From assembly GCA_963277665.1 (NCBI GenBank), contig OY728153.1:272774250-272838249 (forward strand): DNA of 64,000 nt, given 5' to 3'. This DNA is from Viscum album (Eukaryota > Streptophyta > Magnoliopsida > Santalales > Viscaceae). Below, piece by piece: positions 21,568 to 34,520 of this stretch. Positions within the stretch are counted from its first letter, which is position 1. Each line of letters begins with the position of its first letter. Both the position numbers and the translations under genes were made by a program. The notes beneath the pieces were generated by a model that saw only the letters and a program-made list of their open reading frames with translations, made no database searches and had not been told where the DNA came from.

Positions 21568-23848
21568 TGAATATCCTTTGTGATTTTTTAATAATGATTT
21601 GTTTTTGTTCAAAACAAAATTTTTGTAAAGGAATGTTTTTATAAATCAAGTGAAAGATGTGTTGATGGATGTTTGTAAAAAAAATTCCACAAAGTTTCTA
21701 AAATTTTAGAAAATAAAGTATTTATAAATTTTGGTGATTAGAAGATGTGTCAGGTGTCCCATAAAACTCAGTCCACTGGATTGATTTTTTGGTGAAAATA
21801 AGAATTTCTTAAAATAAAGTGAGTTTGGAAGTTGTTGAGGCATGAAAATAAAGAAAGGTGTATAACTTTACAAAATTATTCTAATTATTATTTTCTAATC
21901 TTAATGTTCCCAAAAACATGAAAAATTTACTAAAAACGATTTTGAAGAAAATATGATATTTTAGTTCTCCTGTCCCAATTTTCTGAACTCAAGTTTTTGC
22001 GGATGAAAATTCATTAGATGAGAATATGATACCAATGCATCAGAGAGATGTAGATATAAATCCATATGATAGATATCAATTATTAAAATTTAAGGATATC
22101 AGATGAATAAATATTATGACTAAATAAATAAGTTTTCTAAATATGAGAAAATATAAATTAGGATATGATATTTTATATCACCCAATTATTTGAAGAAGTC
22201 TACGGTGGCATCACCACATAATTTGATAGGATGAAAAATTTATTAGAAGAGTTTGAGTTTTCTATCAGATATATCTAATCAGTTATAGGAAGTTTATGTG
22301 TTTTCAAATGGATATTTTGATTGAAGGCATCAGGCACCAATTCATCAGATGAGTTGATGAAATTGATTCATCAGATGTGCTGGTTGACACTAATACATAT
22401 AATGAAATGATGAAATTAATTCATCAGATTTTCTAATTGAATATGATCCATCAGATACAGTGTTCCTTCATATATAGTATTATCATATTGAATAGCAGGT
22501 GAAAATATGATTAGAGTGAGAAATTCGAAGAAAAATAAGATACATTTTGAAGTTTTTTTTCAAAAATTCATTGCAACTTTTTAAATTCATTATAAGATTC
22601 AACAATGTTGTTAATAATTATTAGTTTTCCTGGATCATCAGAGTAAGAAATAATTTGTTTATTTATTTTCAATGGTTTTATATAAAAAAGTTTATGTACT
22701 TTAATTGGGTTAATAGTATTAGAATGGTCAATGGAGTTTTTGACTAGGATGTTCTAGAAAATCAATTTTCAGATAGTTCATTTAAAATTTTTGAGTTCAT
22801 GGAAAAATATATTTCAAGTGTGTCAAGAGGTTTATACTGATAATGAGTTTTCAACATTATCATTTACAAAATGTAGTTTTATTCATAAAAATAGTTCATA
22901 ATCTTTTTAAAACAAAGGATATTTGAAAATATTTTTAAAGAATCAAGACGTATCAAGAATATAATATAAGAGATAAAAAGGATTGAAGTGGTCAAAATTA
23001 AGCTCAAATGATTTTTAAATTCATAGATTTTTAATCTGGGTGAGTTGAAAAATAATTTAGTTTCTCACCTTCACAATTTCTAAAGCACCTACAAATATAG
23101 AATGAAAATAAAATTGTATTTGAAATTATTCACAAATGTGAAAAATATTATACTCTATATAATTATTGTGAGAAGTGACTTTTCAAAACAATGTTATTTC
23201 GATTTGATTAATAGTTTCCAAATATAGTATTCTGATCAGAAGATCAGAATTTGGAAAGTCTAGTTTAATGGATTTGGGGAATCAGGATAAGGGTGTCAGT
23301 CTATGTTTTGAGTTGTTTTTTGAGAAGTGCAATTTTTATATATATGGGTTGATTAAAATAGTTTTATCATACTTTTTTTCATTAGACTGAGGTCATTAGA
23401 TATAGGCCCATCAGACGAAGTCTATGGATATCCCTTTTGTGGAACAAAATGTTTTGATGTTCATTTTATTTTTTGGCTCAAATTTTTGTAATAACAAATT
23501 TTAAACCTATGGGGGTAATTATAATCATTAATATTAGGAGATACAAGGTGTCTAATGTTAGTCAATTCAAGTTTCATTCACTTATTAATAATTTTAAATT
23601 TCCATAGACCCACAAGGGTGACTATGGAAAGGATATACATTCTCACATTAAGTACTAACATTATAAATTGTGCATACCTTATTACTTTTATATTTCTTCA
23701 TGCACTTGGGTTTTCTATAGGTTTATATCGAATAAAATTTAAAAAGTAATAGGTGTTAATTTTTCTAAAGTTTAAGTTTATAAAAAGATAACAAATGATT
23801 CAACCCCCCCCCCCCATCTTAGTTGGTCTATGATCCTTTATAACTTTA
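21568..23848 (+). repeat. 5' LTR of copia element B
   Basis: It begins TGAATATCCTTTGTGATT and aligns with the 3' LTR start TGAAGAAATTTTGTGATG. The end CCTTTATAACTTTA (23848) aligns with CCTTTTGAATGTCA of the 3' LTR and is followed by the primer site. It contains repeated ATTCATCAGATGA-like words (22011-22460), a run of 12 C (23804-23815) and the U5 block CATCTTAGTTGGTCTATGATCC. The two LTRs differ by many substitutions and indels, so insertion is old. Confidence 0.85.
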
Positions 23849-23850
23849 AT

Positions 23851-23862
23851 TGGTTTCATACA
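23851..23862 (+). promoter_or_regulatory. Primer-binding site of copia element B
   Basis: TGGTTTCATACA, preceded by AT, lies two bases after the LTR end. It resembles the tRNA-Met primer site TGGTATCAGAGC with a few substitutions. Position and context support it more than the exact match does. Confidence 0.6.
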
Positions 23863-23899
23863 TAGGTTCCTTGATAAATCCTCATCATTGAAAATGTAA

Positions 23900-24840
23900 A
23901 TTCCATCAATATTATAGGGATTTATATATTTAATATTAATGTTATAATGTTTAAGAAACATGATGATTCTATATTTTCTATCTCTTGGGATGAAATTTTT
24001 TGATTCTACTACAATTGGTTTTCCCCCCATTAAGAAATATTCACCTAAGACTTTTTCTGATAATAGCAACATTGATGTTAAAGTAAAATATATAAGTTAT
24101 ATTCTTATGTCACTAACAAAGGAACGTTTATATGGAGGTGATGGTTCTAGAAATAGTAAAGAGTATGTGGGAAAAACTAAAAAGTATTTTCAAATGGAAT
24201 ACTAAAGTGAAGCAAGAAAATATATTAATATGGAATAGAAAAAATAAATACATAATAATAATAGATGAAGAAACTACTGATTAGAAATTCACAAAAGTAA
24301 ATGAAGTTGTTTGCAACATCAACGGTTTTGAATATGTCATAGAAGATTCTATAATTGTGAATAAACTCATGAGAAACTATCTAGAATGGTTTGATTCTAT
24401 TATTTCTGATCTAGAAGATAAAGATGATTTATCTCTTAATGAAGTGCATAATTTTATTATTAATTAAGAAATGAGAAAATATTTATATTTCAAAAGGAAG
24501 ATAAAGATGAAATTAATTATGAGGCTATGAGAAAGAAGAAAATTCAAGGTGTTTAATTTTTTTATCTTTGTGATCCCAAGGTAAAGTGGATGATGAGTTT
24601 AATGAAATAAAAACATGTCTCCTACCTAGAAGAATTATTGAATAGGAAGAGGATGGTATGGAGTAAATCTTCCTCTAAATTTTTTTGAGTGTTGTGGAAT
24701 CAGGAACATTTTTATGAATTTCCCCAAGAATAAATTTATAGAATATCGAGATGAATACAATGAAAAACATAGATGGAAGAAGTGGAGAAGAAGTTCTAAA
24801 AAATAAAATTCATCCAACAAATATAATAAGAAATCCACTA
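23900..24840 (+). pseudogene. Gag of copia element B (broken)
   Basis: Degenerate plus-strand translation gives the UBN2-type copia gag core: GFEYVIEDSIIVNKLMRNYL then DLEDKDDLSLNEVHNFI and EMRK at about 24320-24480. This matches the pattern in which gag residues before the LPxxW block lead to DLxxLSLxELxGSLMTHE. A damaged zinc knuckle (ECCGIRNIFMNFP, last Cys positions lost) follows near 24680-24720. The N-terminal third is only faintly recognisable. Gag would coat the element RNA. There are numerous stops and frameshifts. Confidence 0.6.
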
Positions 24841-26379
24841 TAAAAGAGTGAAGTATGATAAGTATTAAAGATAAATAATACTCAAATTACAACAATTTCT
24901 TAGAAGATTAACATTATTAGGAGTTCATAACATTCATTGTAAAAGTGGATGAAAAAAATATTACACAGATAGTGAAAAATAAGGAGGTAAATAATATTAA
25001 AAATACTATTATCATTGATTAAAACTTATTTCATGTCTTCAAAAAAATAACTCTTAAGAAATAACATATAATGATGAAGAAATTTAGTGGACAATTTGTT
25101 GAAGGAAAAAAATATGTTTTTAATAAAGAAGAAGAATACATCCAAGATATATTAAGTTACAAACTAATAATTTTTTAACATGGGAAGATAGTTGAATATA
25201 TCTATAAGAAGTTGGTAGATTAGGAAGATAATGTAAACATATATCAATTAAAACATTATGCCGCAGAAATTAATTTAATAAATATGAATAAAAATTTTAT
25301 TGAGGATTTAAAAATAAAAGCTGAATCGTCAAAATTTTTATAAAAACCACATTCTAAGAATTAGCTGAATTCTCCACCTTCTATAAATAATGGTTTATCT
25401 AATTTTTATAACATTTCAGGTGTGAATAAAAGTTTTTCAAAATATTTGGTTTAGAATGGATGTGGAAAAGCTATCACATCTACAAAAAGTTTAAAATTAC
25501 TCCAAGAGGAAAATTTTCACATTCCAAGAGATAACTAAAGTAAAAAAAAGATGTTATAAACCTTGTTGATCTTATTTTAGGGAAAGATCATCCTACTATA
25601 GAAACCCAATATTTTGTGGGTTCTTTTGGTGTTGTGAAATTTATGGGCATGAATCTTAAAAAATCATAACATGTCTCTACTAAGAAAGAGTTTTTGAAAG
25701 AGAGAAATAAATGGTGGAAGAAAAATGAGTAACTTTCCTAAGAAATATGAAGTAAGAAAAGTAAAATTTCAAGATGTTATAAACCTTCTATCCAAAAATT
25801 AGTTTGATTTTCTGGAGGAATTCTATGTAATATTTGATCAACCAAGACACCTTTCTAAAAAAATGTGTATCAATTCTTCTATAAAAAGTTTCTTATAATA
25901 GAAAATTAATGGAATTTGGAAATAGAAAATTTGAGGAAAGAAATTTTGTTGTTGATAAAACTTTGAAAGCTTGAAAAAAATAAAAACCAAGGACATATGA
26001 TGGTGTTATTTCATCACATGTGATAAATGATTTGAAAATCATAAAAGATGATGATAATTTTTACAGAGAAGTAGTTACCATTTAGAATGATAGTTCATTA
26101 AAAATTATTGGAATATGGAGAGCTAATATAGAACCAAAAAATATAATGTTTATAAAAGTTATTTCTTAATGAGATTAAACAAAAATTAATTATTGTGATT
26201 CAACATTTTAATGATGAAAATAAGTGATATTTATAAACTATACTTGTATAATCATAATTATGTAATATTTCATTTTTGTAACTAGGGGAGAAAGAACTAG
26301 TGTAAATCTCTTTCAAATAGGATAACATTAGAAATTATATTTATTTAGTGATTAAGATAAAAACAACTTGGGACATCAC

Positions 26380-26880
26380 TAACATTGGAATAATGGTAAA
26401 AAAATATGAACAAATTTTTTAAAGTTTATTCTATTCTAAATTTAGTATACTTTAAAATAAGTGAATAAAATGCTTTTATAACTTGTTGGAAATTGAAAAT
26501 GACTAATTAAAGTCATAAGAACATTGAGATTCAATCTACTAAACCTCTTAAATGTATTCATTCTAATATTTGTGGGTTTATGAGACATAAATCCAAATAA
26601 TGAGATTTTTACATTATCAATTTTCATAATTATTTCACTTTTATGACTAATATTATGTTTATTAAGCATAAGTCATAGGTAGTAGAAATTTTTATACATT
26701 TCATAAGATCTGTGGAGAGGTAAATGGGAGTTTATATAATGAATTTTAGAAATTATAATGGAAAGGAATATAATTATAAGGATTTCGAATCATATTTGAA
26801 GAAACATGGAATTAAACACCAGTATAATGATCTATACACCCCTTAAAAATGGAGTTATTGGAAGGAAAAAATAGGTGTAT
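26380..26880 (+). pseudogene. Integrase of copia element B (broken)
   Basis: Plus-strand wording STKPLKCIHSNICGFMRHKS (26533-26595) matches the copia integrase block TxPLELIHSDxCGPMxTxS, with the first catalytic Asp of HSD now Asn. FIKHKSxVVEIF follows. YNGKEYNYKDFESYLKKHGI (26757-26815) matches RSDNGGEY with its catalytic Asp lost, and YTP closes the core. A GAG-pre-integrase zinc region is expected just upstream but is only weakly seen. Several stops break it. Integrase preceding RT marks the element as copia. Confidence 0.75.
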
Positions 26881-27539
26881 AGAGGAATTGGGAAGGAACA
26901 TGTTAGAATAATACAAACATTCAATGTTCTGATAGTGATAAAGTTGGATTATTGTTTTTCTTGTGTAAAATAGATGTTTTCTAAGGTGGGAATCCAAAAA
27001 TACTTCCTATGAGATTTTTTATAATAAAAAACCTTCACTGAAATATTTAAATGTTTTTGGAAGTCTATGTTTTTTGAAAATAAAATATCCAGATATTGGG
27101 AAGTTTTATGAGAAAGTAGAAGAAGAAATCTACATAGAATAGTCACCTAATGGAATATGTTACAAATGTTGGAATAGACATTTAAAACATATGGTGGACT
27201 CAAATAATATGAAAGTTATTAAAAATATGAATTATACAAAAAATAATTTTGAAAATGTTGAGGAAGAAAAACTAATAATATCCAATGAAATTGAAAGTGA
27301 TTCAAGACAGACTTATCAAGATTTAGAAGAATCATGCGATGAGGAAAGTTAAGTTGGAAGATAAATTTTGAAATTTCCTGATTTAGAAAAACATGTTGAA
27401 ACTGAGAATATTCTTGGGTATTAGAAAGATCCAATTTTGACAAGAATAAGTTCATATTAGGAAATCCAACATGACTTATTTCAAAAATTAAACTAGAATC
27501 AGTTTCCAAATAAATTTAACACAAATAATGGGTTGATTA

Positions 27540-28110
27540 TATGAGTGAATTATTTGATCTATTTGAGAAAAACCACACTTTGGAAATCTTTCCACATCCA
27601 AAAAATAAAAAAATTGAAAGAAAATGGTTGTGAAGAAAATTTTAAATAAATATGTTGAAGTTTCAAGAAATAAATAAATAATTTTCTTGAATGTATATGC
27701 ATATGTGGAAATTGTGGGTCTATAAGAAACTTTTTCCCTAGTTACAAGATTAGAAACTTTCATAATTTTGCTACTACTGGATGCACGTAAAAATTACAAT
27801 GTTTATCAAATGGATTTAAAGTCGTCTTAACATAATTGTGATATTTAAGAAGAAGTTTAGATTGAAAAACCATGTGGCTTTATTCTTGATAATTATGGAA
27901 GAAAATTCTGTAAATTGAATAAATCCTTGTATGGGTTTAAGCAATATTCACATTCCTGGTATTCCAAACATGATGTTTTTTTGAAAACAAAAAATTATTC
28001 CTAGGTAAAGGTTGATTGAAACTTGTATATGAAATAACTCAACTCCATCACTCTAATTTTAACTTTTTATTTTAATGATATAATTTTTTTATTCAGATGA
28101 AGAAATTTTT
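27540..28110 (+). pseudogene. Reverse transcriptase of copia element B (broken)
   Basis: Frames shift, but the plus strand shows SELFDLFEKNHTLEIFPHP (about 27543-27600), VYQMDLKSS (near 27800), IEKPCGFILDNYGRKFCKLN and KSLYGFKQYSHSWYSKHDVF (about 27860-27980). Then comes ILTFYFNDI (near 28060-28085), the decayed catalytic YVDD box. These are the ordered blocks of copia RT. The catalytic YVDD has become YFND, so it could not polymerise even if the frame were restored. Confidence 0.82.
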
Positions 28111-28479
28111 TAATGAATTTTAAGAGAAAATGAAGAAGAACTTTGAGATGTCAGTTTTGGGAGAACTAACATTATTCATTGTATTACAAGTTCACCAAAA
28201 CAAAAAATTCCTTTTTCTATGTTAAGAAAAATATTCCAAGGAATCGTTATAAATTTTTAGTATGGTATAATCCAATGAAGTTTGCACTCCTATTACAGTT
28301 GGGATAAAGAAGAGCAATGATGAAGATGGAAAAAGTGTGAATCAAAATAAAATTAAAAAATTGATAAGAATTTTTATTACCTAATAGCTTCAAGACCTTA
28401 TATTATTAATGTTGTAACTTTTTGTGTCAGATATCATAGTGATCTGAAAGAATATTATATGTTGGTAGCAAAGAGAATT

Positions 28480-28980
28480 ATGTGATATGTTAATGGAACG
28501 ACGTCAGATAGGATACAATACAAAATAAGTTATGAAATGAACATTCTATATTATAATTATGTTGATTAGATTGGAGATTATAATGAAAAAAAATCAAATT
28601 TTGTACAATATTTTTTCTTGGGAGAATATTATATGAGTTGGTATAGTAAGAAATGGAGTTCAATAATCTTAAGCACAATGGAATTAGAATATGTTGCAGC
28701 AACCAAGGTATGTAATCAATTTTTTTGGATAAAAGATTAGGTATAAGATTTTAATTTCTATGTTTTCAAACAATTGAAGATAATTTTTGATAATCATAGT
28801 GAAATCGAACTTTCTAAAAATACTATCAAACTATATCGATCAAAATACATTAATATTAATATTCACTTTATAGTAGAGAATGTTTCTATTGGAGATATTT
28901 TTCTGGAATATATTTCAATGAAATATCCAATTGTTGATATCTTCACAAATGAAATTCCCAACGTAATATTTTTTTGAATT
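28480..28980 (+). pseudogene. RNase H of copia element B (broken)
   Basis: The translation gives GTTSDRIQYKISYEMNILYYNYVD (28497-28568), GEYYMSWYSKKWSS, STMELEYVAATKVCNQFFWIKD (28674-28740), then NHSEIELSKNTIKLYRSKYI and NIHFIVENVSIGDIFLEYIS in an open stretch to 28977. This follows copia RNase H: the STxEAEYxAA motif with Ala changed to Leu, DNxSAI, SKHIDI and HFIRE. The end marks the pol C-terminus. This is the best preserved part of the element. Confidence 0.85.
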
Positions 28981-29410
28981 GAGGCTAAAAATTTATTTTC
29001 ACCCTCCATTAAAAACTTCCTAAACTAATTAAATAATTACCCTACCATGCTTTGGATTATGATGAAAATGGAGGATAAATTTTAGAACTTAATCCAATTA
29101 TGGAGAAATAATTATTTTTCCAATGTAAATGAATCTAAAGTTTTGGTTATCATAAAATGGGGGAGAAGAATAAAAGTGATAAGAAAAGATTAAATTTAGG
29201 GGGAGTTAATATTTACAGGGTTGAAAATATTATTTTCACTGAGGGATAGATTTCCTTCAAAAAATTACATTATCTAGTAGTGTGGTGTTAGGACATTCTC
29301 TTTTCAGAAATTCTATATTTTGGTAAATGATCATAAAGGAGTTTTGAAAAATTATTAGTGTTAAAAAATGATGAGTTCATAAAGTTTCAAATGATAGTTG
29401 TCAACAAATC
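28981..29410 (+). other. Non-coding tail of copia element B between pol and PPT
   Basis: About 430 bp without coding similarity. It contains repeated purine-rich GGGGGAG words (about 29160 and 29198). These extra purine tracts upstream of the true polypurine tract are common in Sire/Tork-type plant copia elements. Confidence 0.6.
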
Positions 29411-29423
29411 CGAAGGGGGATAT
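29411..29423 (+). promoter_or_regulatory. Polypurine tract of copia element B
   Basis: CGAAGGGGGATAT immediately precedes the 3' LTR (TGAAGAAATT). It would prime plus-strand DNA synthesis. The preceding TAGTTGTCAACAAATC also fits the conserved sequence before the PPT in Tork-like copia elements. Confidence 0.75.
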
Positions 29424-31738
29424 TGAAGAAATTTTGTGATGTTTTTATTTTTTAACAAATTTTTTTATTGACAAATAAAATTCTATAAAATATTTTTAAA
29501 AAAAATATAGTAAATTATGTGTTGCTGGATTTTTATAAATTGTTTTTTAGAAGATGGTGGATATCCTAAAAATAAAGTGTTTTGAAATTTTGGGGATCAT
29601 ATGATGAATCAGACAATCTATTGGACTCAATCCATGAGATTGAGTTTTTGATAAAAATTAGAAGCCATTAAAATTAAGTGTGTTTTGAATTTTTTGACAC
29701 TTGAAAATATGGGATATCACAGAACGTTCAGAAATTATTCATTTGATACTTTTTTATCTTAAATTTCTCAACATCATAAAAAATATCATGATATAAGTTG
29801 TTGAAGAAAGGAAGATGGTGTGGTTCTTCAGTAAAAATATTCAAGACATAGATTTTTCTAGATGTTCATCCATTAAATTAGAAGTAGATACAGGTCCACA
29901 AAAAGTGATGCAGATACTAATCCATCTTGACTAGATCTGTTATAAAATTTGAATATGATCAGTTATAGAAGTGAAACTACTCCAGAAATAAATTTTATAA
30001 ATCTAATAATAAAAAAAGGTGGACATAATCTTTGATATAGACCAAAAATTTGAAGAAGTTCAAAGTTACCTCACCATGGAAGTTAATCGGATTTAGATGT
30101 TTTCAAAAGAGTTCAAGTTTTCTATTGGCTATATTCGATTAGTAAGGAGGTAGTTTTTGGGTTGAAAAATGGAATTTTTGATCGAAGGAATCATGCAATA
30201 ATTCATCGGGTGATATAATGACACTGATTCATCGGAAAATATGGTTGACATTAATGCATTAGATAATCTGATGAAACAAATTCATCAGACATGCTAATTG
30301 ACTTTCATTCATTGGATGAGATATTAACATTGAAAACTTGTCAGATATAGAGTTCCACTGGATGCAGTATGATCTGATTGACGAGAATAATAATAATACG
30401 ACCAGAATGGGAAATCAGATGAAAAATGTGAGTCATTTTGAAGTTAATATCGAACATTCATTGAATTTTTCTAAATTCTTTATAAGTTGTAATGATGTTG
30501 TCCATATTTTTTAGTTATCCAGGTGAATTAATTTTATAAATAAATAGTTTATTTGTTTTCAATGGTCTATTAGAAAAAAAAAGTAGTGTATTTCAAATAG
30601 GTCAAGAGAATTGGAATGATAAACATAGTTTTAGACTTAGATGATATTCTTATGAAATTTGCATAAATAGTATTTACAATGTGTGAGATGATGGTTGAAT
30701 ATATTTCAAGTTGATCAAGAGTATAAAACTGATGATGAGTTTACCATATCATCATTTCCAAACTAGAGTTTTTTCTCTTTCAAATTCATTTTTATCATTC
30801 CAAAATATAGGAAATTCAAGAAGATATGTAAATAATCAAGATGTTTCAAGAAGAAAATTTAATAGATTAGAAGGTTTGAAGTAATTAAAATAAAACTCAA
30901 ATGAACATGAAATCCTGCGATTTTGAATCTAGGTGAGTGTCAAAATATTAGAGTTTCTGGCCTTTACTATTTCTAAAGAAAAAATAAATAGAAATACAAA
31001 TTGTAGTTATACTTGACACTTTGCACCTCTGCATAAAAGTTGATACTCTAAAAAATTGGTTTCAGAAGAAAGTTTTCTATCCAAATTTGTACTGAGTTGA
31101 AGAATACTTTTCAGAAAAAGTATTCTGATCAGAATACATGACTAAGGTAGTTTTAGTTTATTAGATAAAGGGAATGAAACTAGGGGATATTGTTTTATGT
31201 TTTGATTAGTTGTTTGATAAGCACAATGTTTTTATATAGTATCATATTGAAAAATGTGTATTGAACATAGGTTCATCGTACAGATGTCATTAGATTCCAG
31301 AACACCAGGCCAAGTCTACAGACATCCCTTTTGTGGAGTAGAAAATTTTTATGTTCGTTTTATTTTGTGGCTCAAATTTTTATAACAAAAACTGATAAAC
31401 TTACATGTGTCATTATAATAATTCCTATCGGTAGATATAAGTTTTCTAATGGGATGTGACATAATTTTTATTCACATCTTTATAATAGTGAATTTCCATA
31501 GACCTAGAGGAGTGTCTATGGAAAGGATGTAGGTTCTCACATTTAGGTCGAACCTTGTAAATCATGTGTACCTTGTTTACTATTCTATTTTTTACACACT
31601 TTAGTTTTATAAAAGTTGATAAATAATACGCTTTAACATGTTTTAGGGGTTATGTTTCCAAAAGATGAAATTTATAAAAAAGAAACAACTGATTAAACAC
31701 CCCCCTTCTTAGTTGTTCTATTATCCTTTTGAATGTCA
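29424..31738 (+). repeat. 3' LTR of copia element B
   Basis: 2,315 bp, beginning TGAAGAAATT and ending GAATGTCA, followed by TAAAG. It aligns along its length with the 5' LTR. Shared blocks include the ATTCATCAGA-type words (30190-30320), a TTTTGTGG...TCAAATTTTT block near 31330-31380 and the C-rich CACCCCCCTTCTTAGTTG at 31699-31716. Here the C-run is only 6 bases, against 12 in the 5' LTR. Confidence 0.85.
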
Positions 31739-31743
31739 TAAAG
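31739..31743. repeat. Target-site duplication of copia B, right (TAAAG)
   Basis: Exact copy of the five bases at 21563-21567. Removing the element would leave TATAAAGCTTTATA, a 14-bp perfect palindrome at the insertion point. Confidence 0.8.
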
Positions 31744-33309
31744 CTTTATAAGAAACTTACGGTATCTATCACAATTAAATCATTCATGATCCACACTCAT
31801 ACCAACAGCATAACTCCCCTTATATAGGTGATGCTAAATGCTTCTTAATGAATAAAGAAAATTTCAAGTGAATCATGTGACATCAAATGACACCATGAAA
31901 TAAAATTTCTTTAATTATAGCATTGAAATATTTCAATGAACCTATTGAAATCCATAAATCCATTCGATTAAGATCTTATTTTGGGGTTTCAGTTGCATTC
32001 ACCCCCAGGTTTCATCGCATGCAACCACAAAAAATTGTGTAAAACATAGTATTGGGATCAGAACAGAGGATATATTAATGATAAATGATTTCTTAAGAGA
32101 TATGAATCATATGAATAATATTTTATTTCATATCTAATAAACTAAAACTTGCACTAAAATCCTTAAGTAATTTATGAAAAACTTCACAACTATTTGTGAG
32201 TTCTTTGAATACTCAATTTAAATACAATTCTACCAAGATTTTTTCATTTTGAAGAAAACAATTTGTCTATAACAGGATCCATATCCAAAATCTCAACTAT
32301 GTGACCTTGCATTCCTTATTAGTGTTGAAAAAAAAATATGAAATTCTAATTTTATAAATATAACAAAATATTTGAAACTATAAAATAATCAATGATACTA
32401 AATCTACTAAGGGGTCTAGTGTGATCTCCATTAAACATACTTGAAATTATATACAAACATTTCCACAATAAAATGTGTTATATACATCCAATATATACAT
32501 ATATAGTCCCTTTTTCTTTGAAATTGAGTGATAGCTAGACATAGAACATGTTAATCTTGTATAGTACAACTCATATTTTCTTGATTCTTTGAAATATACC
32601 AACTAAGTCAATGAATACTTTACATGTCATTCATCTAATAGGTGTGAACTTCACATATACTTTATTTATATAGATGATAACATCATATGTGACTCAAAAA
32701 TAACATTCATGCATTTCCTCAATCTAATTCAATCACTAGAAAAATTTATTAATTTATCATACAAGTGGAAAAATCCCATCTTGGTTGTTCTATAATCAAT
32801 TACATGATCAACAATATACCCAACCACCCCTAATTAGATAGACACTTTTGACTTGGGTAATAAAGGCATAAAAGTGTAAAGGTTCTCATGTTAGGTATAT
32901 CTCCAACCTTAGGTAAAAGGGATTGATAATAATCACACGACACTAAGTATATCAATGAATGTATTGTATTCTTTGAGATATAATTTAGAGGATCAATCCA
33001 TGTACTAAGTTTCTAATTATTACATTGTGGATATATTCTTTATATCTTATATAAAACCATTTTAAATTAGTATAAAATTCTATTCATTCTAATATTTTAA
33101 TGTCATCCCAACCCATACACCTTTTTGATGATCATTGATTAGGGATAACTCAAGGTCATACTTTAAGGAGATATTATCATTTGGTAGTCCATGAAAAAAA
33201 ACACATCACACAAGAATTAATTATATATTGATATTTAATTTATTATAAAATCATTATACATTATTAAATTGTTACATTAATATCTCAAGTAGTGTATACA
33301 AATAGGTTT
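31744..33309. other. Right flank of copia B; possible 3' region of copia C
   Basis: No protein similarity was seen. It lies downstream of the minus-strand copia C pol, so it may contain that element's 3' LTR, which element B would then have split. The TATATAAGGGG-like sequence near 31815 on the minus strand could be an LTR promoter. No LTR ends were found. Confidence 0.35.
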
Positions 33310-34520
33310 AACATGATCCTCATGCTTCTCCTGAAACAATGGGTTCATAAACAAGGCTACTAAATTTTCATCTATAGCCACCCTATAGATCTTTACATCA
33401 CTCATCTCAATGATATCTCATATTATGTGGTATTTGTGAAAGATTTTTTTCAGTCTTTTGGTGAAATTGGGGTTTCTTATTTAGATTGAAAACTCGCATC
33501 TATATAACCCTTTACATAGATATAATTTTCTTCTATAAATATGGAGAACATATCATTAGTAATTTTCATTTACTTTAGGATATTATTATTCGGAATCCAA
33601 TGACACAAACCAAGATTGTATTGGTATAAAATTGTAATTCTAAGACATAAGGAACATTAGGTTGGGTACACAACATAGAATACATGAAGGAACTGATGAT
33701 GGATTCCTGAGGAATATTATCCATTTTTATTACTTTTTAGAGGATTTCAAAACCATACTATGATTCATTCCATGTAATATTGGAAAAGTCCCATTTTTAG
33801 GTTTATACATTCAAAACATCTTGAGAACTTTACCAATGTAATTGTCTTAACTATGTCCAATAAACCTATTAGATTTATCTCTATAGCTATGTATACCTAA
33901 TGTCCATATCTCTTTACCTATATATTTCACCAAGAAGAATTTTCCCAACCACATCTTCATAGAGTTTCAAGATTCTATTTCTAATAAGAAATTTGTAATG
34001 AACATACAATATGAAAAACACTATAATTATCCCATTAATATTTTTTATGCACAAGAATCATCATCATTCTTGATGAAACCAAACTATTTTAATGCATTAT
34101 CAAACTAAAAATTCTAACTCTGAAAATCTTTCTTCAATCCATAAATGAATTGTTATAGTAATAAAACCTTATAAGTATCATTTGGAACTTGAAAACTTTT
34201 ATGTTTTTTCATATACACATCCTAAACAAAATTCTCATTAAAGAAGGTGGTTTCGATATCCATTTTTTATATATATCATAATCAATGTATGTTTTTTTGG
34301 AAATTAATATCCAAAACTAATTTATCATCACTATAAGTGAAAAGGTTTCTTCATAGTCAGCACCATGAATTTTCTTTGAACCTTTTTAAACTATGTATGA
34401 TTTAATGGTAGATACTCTACTATCCATGCTAGTTTCCTAATCGAGAACCCACTTGAATCCTATATTTATTACCCCCTTAGGTGTTGGAATTAGCACCATA
34501 TAACCACATTAATTTAAATT
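33310..34520 (-). pseudogene. Ty1/copia RT-RNase H relic C (minus strand)
   Basis: Read from right to left: KGVINIGFKWVLD and STIKSYIV (34470-34380), KKIHGADYEETFSLIVMIN (about 34370-34310), then MDIETTF and DVYMKKHKSFQVPN across a shift (about 34260-34180). NSFMD with QFIYGLKK-like wording follows near 34140. IPQESIISSFMYSMLCTQPNVPYVL (split here across 33715-33640) matches the IPYASAVGSIMYAMLCTRPDVAYAL block of copia RNase H. ALFMNPLFQEKHEDHV near 33330 matches the pol end. The YVDD box is lost. No LTRs or gag are assigned. Confidence 0.75.

Larger units (their letters stand above)
21568..31738 (+). mobile_element. Full-length Ty1/copia LTR retrotransposon B
   Basis: A 10.17-kb plus-strand element: 5' LTR (21568-23848), primer site, gag, integrase, RT, RNase H, a 440-bp non-coding tail with purine tracts, polypurine tract and 3' LTR (29424-31738), flanked by TAAAG duplications. 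Integrase upstream of RT is diagnostic of Ty1/copia. The RT wording (YQMDLKS, KSLYGFKQ) and the ATTGGTATCAGAG-type primer site fit the Tork/Sire side of plant copia. All coding parts are broken by many stops and frameshifts. LTRs of 2.3 kb are long for copia. Confidence 0.9.

Noticed and set aside
26442..27763. Minus-strand open frames inside copia B
   Set aside because: The plus strand here shows ordered integrase and RT motifs; the minus frames are shadows without motifs.
32739..32770. A CACTA terminus (CACTAGAAAAATTT)
   Set aside because: The short match lacks the subterminal repeats and a partner end; it is expected by chance in AT-rich DNA.
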